6,178 nt of DNA, taken from NCBI GenBank assembly GCA_900751785.1, contig CAADSM010000027.1:1-6178 (forward strand). The letters are read 5' to 3'. Source of the stretch: Lachnospiraceae bacterium (GTDB lineage: Bacteria; Bacillota; Clostridia; Lachnospirales; Lachnospiraceae). A program made the position numbers and the translations under genes. Of the stretch, positions 5,187 to 6,178 are shown in pieces (the stretch's first letter is position 1; each line of letters opens with the position of its first letter). The notes under the pieces are model-generated. The model did not search any database. It had not been told where the DNA came from and saw only the letters and a list, made by a program, of their open reading frames with translations.

Positions 5187-5804
5187 TCAGCGGATGAAGT
5201 TCATTCTCTCAAAGGGTTCTTTCTCCGGAAGGCCGTACTTCTCCTTTCCGAGTTCAATGGAGCGCATGAGGAATACCATATTTCTCGCCAGAGTGCGCAT
5301 TCCCTGGAGGCCTTCCGCATCCTGCGCTGCCTCCCCGATCTCTCTGCCATGAACGCTGTTCCAGTATTGTCCGGATGCCACCGGCATGCCGCTGATCGTA
5401 AAATACTTATTCAGCTCATCAAATGTCGCCGAAAGTCCGCCCCTTCTCGCCACTGCAACACTGGCTCCTACCTTCATTGTCTTGTCAAACGGAGTGCTGT
5501 AGAACAGTCTGTCGAGAAAAGAGATCATCGTACCGTTTGCCGATGCATAATAGACCGGACTGCCGATGACAAGACCGTCGCACTCTGCGAACTTGGGCGC
5601 GATCTCATTGACGCAGTCTCCAAAGACACACTGCCCCTTCTCCATACAGGCATAGCATCCCGTACATCCCCGGATCGGTTTGTTTCCCACCTGTATGATC
5701 TCGCTTTCGATTCCCTCTTCAGAGAAGATCTTCTCCATCTCTTTCAATGCAATATATGTGTTTCCCTCTTTGTGAGGGCTTCCGTTGATCATCAATACTT
5801 TCAT
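5187..5804 (-). CDS. Flavodoxin-fold iron-sulfur flavoprotein / NAD(P)H-dependent oxidoreductase
   Basis: A 205-residue flavodoxin-like oxidoreductase of the NADPH-dependent FMN reductase / iron-sulfur flavoprotein group, soluble and cytosolic. The N-terminal strand and FMN-phosphate loop is MKVLMINGSPHKEGNT (residues 1-16). The compact motif C47-x2-C50-x2-C53-x5-C59 (CTGCYACMEKGQC) matches the kind that binds a [4Fe-4S] cluster in iron-sulfur flavoproteins, with an extra Cys64. GSPVYYASANGTMISFLDR (81-99) is the second flavin loop. The start at 5804 has a perfect AAGGAGG 6 nt upstream. The frame stays open 39 codons further to 5921, but that extension lacks a ribosome site and a flavodoxin fold should begin here. 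A weak promoter candidate lies at 5914-5886 (TTCTGA, 17 bp, TATACT). It is followed after 18 nt by the lipoprotein gene, so co-transcription is likely. The electron partner is unknown. Confidence 0.88.
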   Translation of the reverse strand: MKVLMINGSPHKEGNTYIALKEMEKIFSEEGIESEIIQVGNKPIRGCTGCYACMEKGQCVFGDCVNEIAPKFAECDGLVIGSPVYYASANGTMISFLDRLFYSTPFDKTMKVGASVAVARRGGLSATFDELNKYFTISGMPVASGQYWNSVHGREIGEAAQDAEGLQGMRTLARNMVFLMRSIELGKEKYGLPEKEPFERMNFIR

Positions 5805-5965
5805 GTTCTTCCTCCTTATGATTCTCACTGTCTCCTGCAGGACATCTCTTTTCTTGTTCAATCCTGCTGTTCTTTTTACAGCTTCAGTATAGACTCTTTC
5901 ACTCCACATCAGAAGTTCCATTTTGTTAAACAGTATTTACCCTGAGGTTTCTTCATTATTTATGC

Positions 5966-5994
5966 TTGCAGGACATTTTCTTTGCGGCTATAAT
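5966..5994 (+). promoter_or_regulatory. Promoter of the fliB-like gene
   Basis: A perfect -10 TATAAT (5989-5994) lies 17 bp after TTGCAG (5966-5971; only TTG fits the consensus). It drives the forward gene at 6053 with a leader of about 52 nt. The 248-bp divergent spacer 5805-6052 also carries the upstream region of the flavoprotein gene. Confidence 0.6.
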
Positions 5995-6052
5995 ATTGTC
6001 CATTGGTTAAAAAGAATATCTGACCGAATCACCAGAAAGGAACAAATCAGAC

Positions 6053-6163
6053 ATGCAGTATACAGTACCGCACTATTATAAAAAATTCAGCTGTACCGGA
6101 AGCTCCTGTCCGGACACGTGCTGTGCCGGCTGGGAGAGTCCAGCTGATCCCCCCCCCCTTTAA
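6053..6163 (+). CDS. fliB: FliB-like flagellin lysine-N-methylase, 5' fragment
   Basis: A forward gene begins at ATG 6053 with GAAAGGA about 12 nt upstream and a TATAAT promoter. The first 28 residues (YYKKFSCTGSSC followed by PDTCCAGWE) carry the FliB N-terminal signature: an aromatic YYK-x-F stretch and a C-x4-C-x3-CC cysteine cluster ending in GW. FliB enzymes methylate lysines of flagellin and are usually around 400 residues long. Here the similarity stops after Trp27-Glu28 (about 6136), the frame enters a C10 tract and meets TAA at 6161-6163 after 36 codons. The break is beside the window end, so bad terminal sequence is more likely than a true pseudogene. No flagellar genes are in the window, so the substrate assignment rests on the family only. 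Confidence 0.65.
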   Translation: MQYTVPHYYKKFSCTGSSCPDTCCAGWESPADPPPL

Positions 6164-6178
6164 AAGAAACCGGCACAC
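6122..6178. repeat. Suspect right end: C10 tract and 8-bp inverted repeat
   Basis: A run of ten C (6149-6158) sits inside the broken FliB frame. TGTGCCGG (6122-6129) recurs as its reverse complement CCGGCACA at 6170-6177, the last bases of the window. The sequence after about 6137 does not read as FliB in the gene's frame. Together these suggest low-quality or chimeric sequence at a contig end. Confidence 0.6.

Noticed and set aside
5805..5921. 39-residue N-terminal extension of the flavoprotein
   Set aside because: There is a perfect AAGGAGG 6 nt before the ATG at 5804 and none before 5921, and the flavodoxin fold begins at MKVLMINGSP.
1..6178. CRISPR array, tRNA or rRNA
   Set aside because: No regularly spaced repeats and no tRNA- or rRNA-like sequence were seen on either strand.

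Overview
The window looks like a contig from a gut-type Bacillota, most likely Lachnospiraceae or a close relative. The reasons are: strong purine-rich Shine-Dalgarno sites (AAGGAGG, AAAGGAG) about 6 nt before starts, moderate GC genes with AT-rich spacers, a YhgA/Rpn-type nuclease of the form common in this group, an iron-sulfur flavoprotein, and a FliB-type methylase start. This is family recognition from memory; no search was run. Almost everything is on the minus strand; only the last gene runs forward.

Right to left along the minus strand there are three transcription units. (1) An iron-sulfur flavoprotein (5187-5804) followed after 18 nt by a lipoprotein (4602-5168). The lipoprotein looks like a secreted alpha/beta-hydrolase with its catalytic core deleted in frame. 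A strong hairpin follows at 4491-4536. (2) A stand-alone Rpn/YhgA-like PD-(D/E)XK nuclease (3067-4131) with its own promoter and a convincing terminator (2941-2985). (3) A tightly packed operon: YbaN/DUF454 membrane protein (2279-2695), YgbA-type 'nitrous oxide-stimulated promoter' cysteine-rich protein (1914-2273), an ABC exporter-type half transporter (181-1917) and the start of its partner half transporter (1-184). The last three genes are joined by ATGA stop/start overlaps. Two tandem Fur-box-like sites (2875-2889, 2905-2919) lie at and upstream of the operon promoter. A perfect 15-bp palindrome overlaps the -10 region, and a 10-bp dyad lies in the leader. This operon is the most interesting system here: its content suggests an iron- and/or nitric-oxide-responsive transport unit.

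A divergent forward gene begins at 6053 (FliB-like, flagellin lysine-N-methylase) from a TATAAT promoter, but only about 28 recognisable residues remain.

Both window ends look unreliable. At the left end, the first ~80 bases read correctly as the next part of the transporter gene only on the opposite strand, joined through a 17-bp inverted repeat (fold-back chimera). At the right end, the FliB frame runs into a C10 tract, a stop, and an 8-bp inverted copy of upstream sequence. These are best treated as assembly or amplification artefacts until reads are checked.

The two gene-free stretches over 300 bp (2696-3066 and 4132-4601) hold regulatory elements and no convincing gene.
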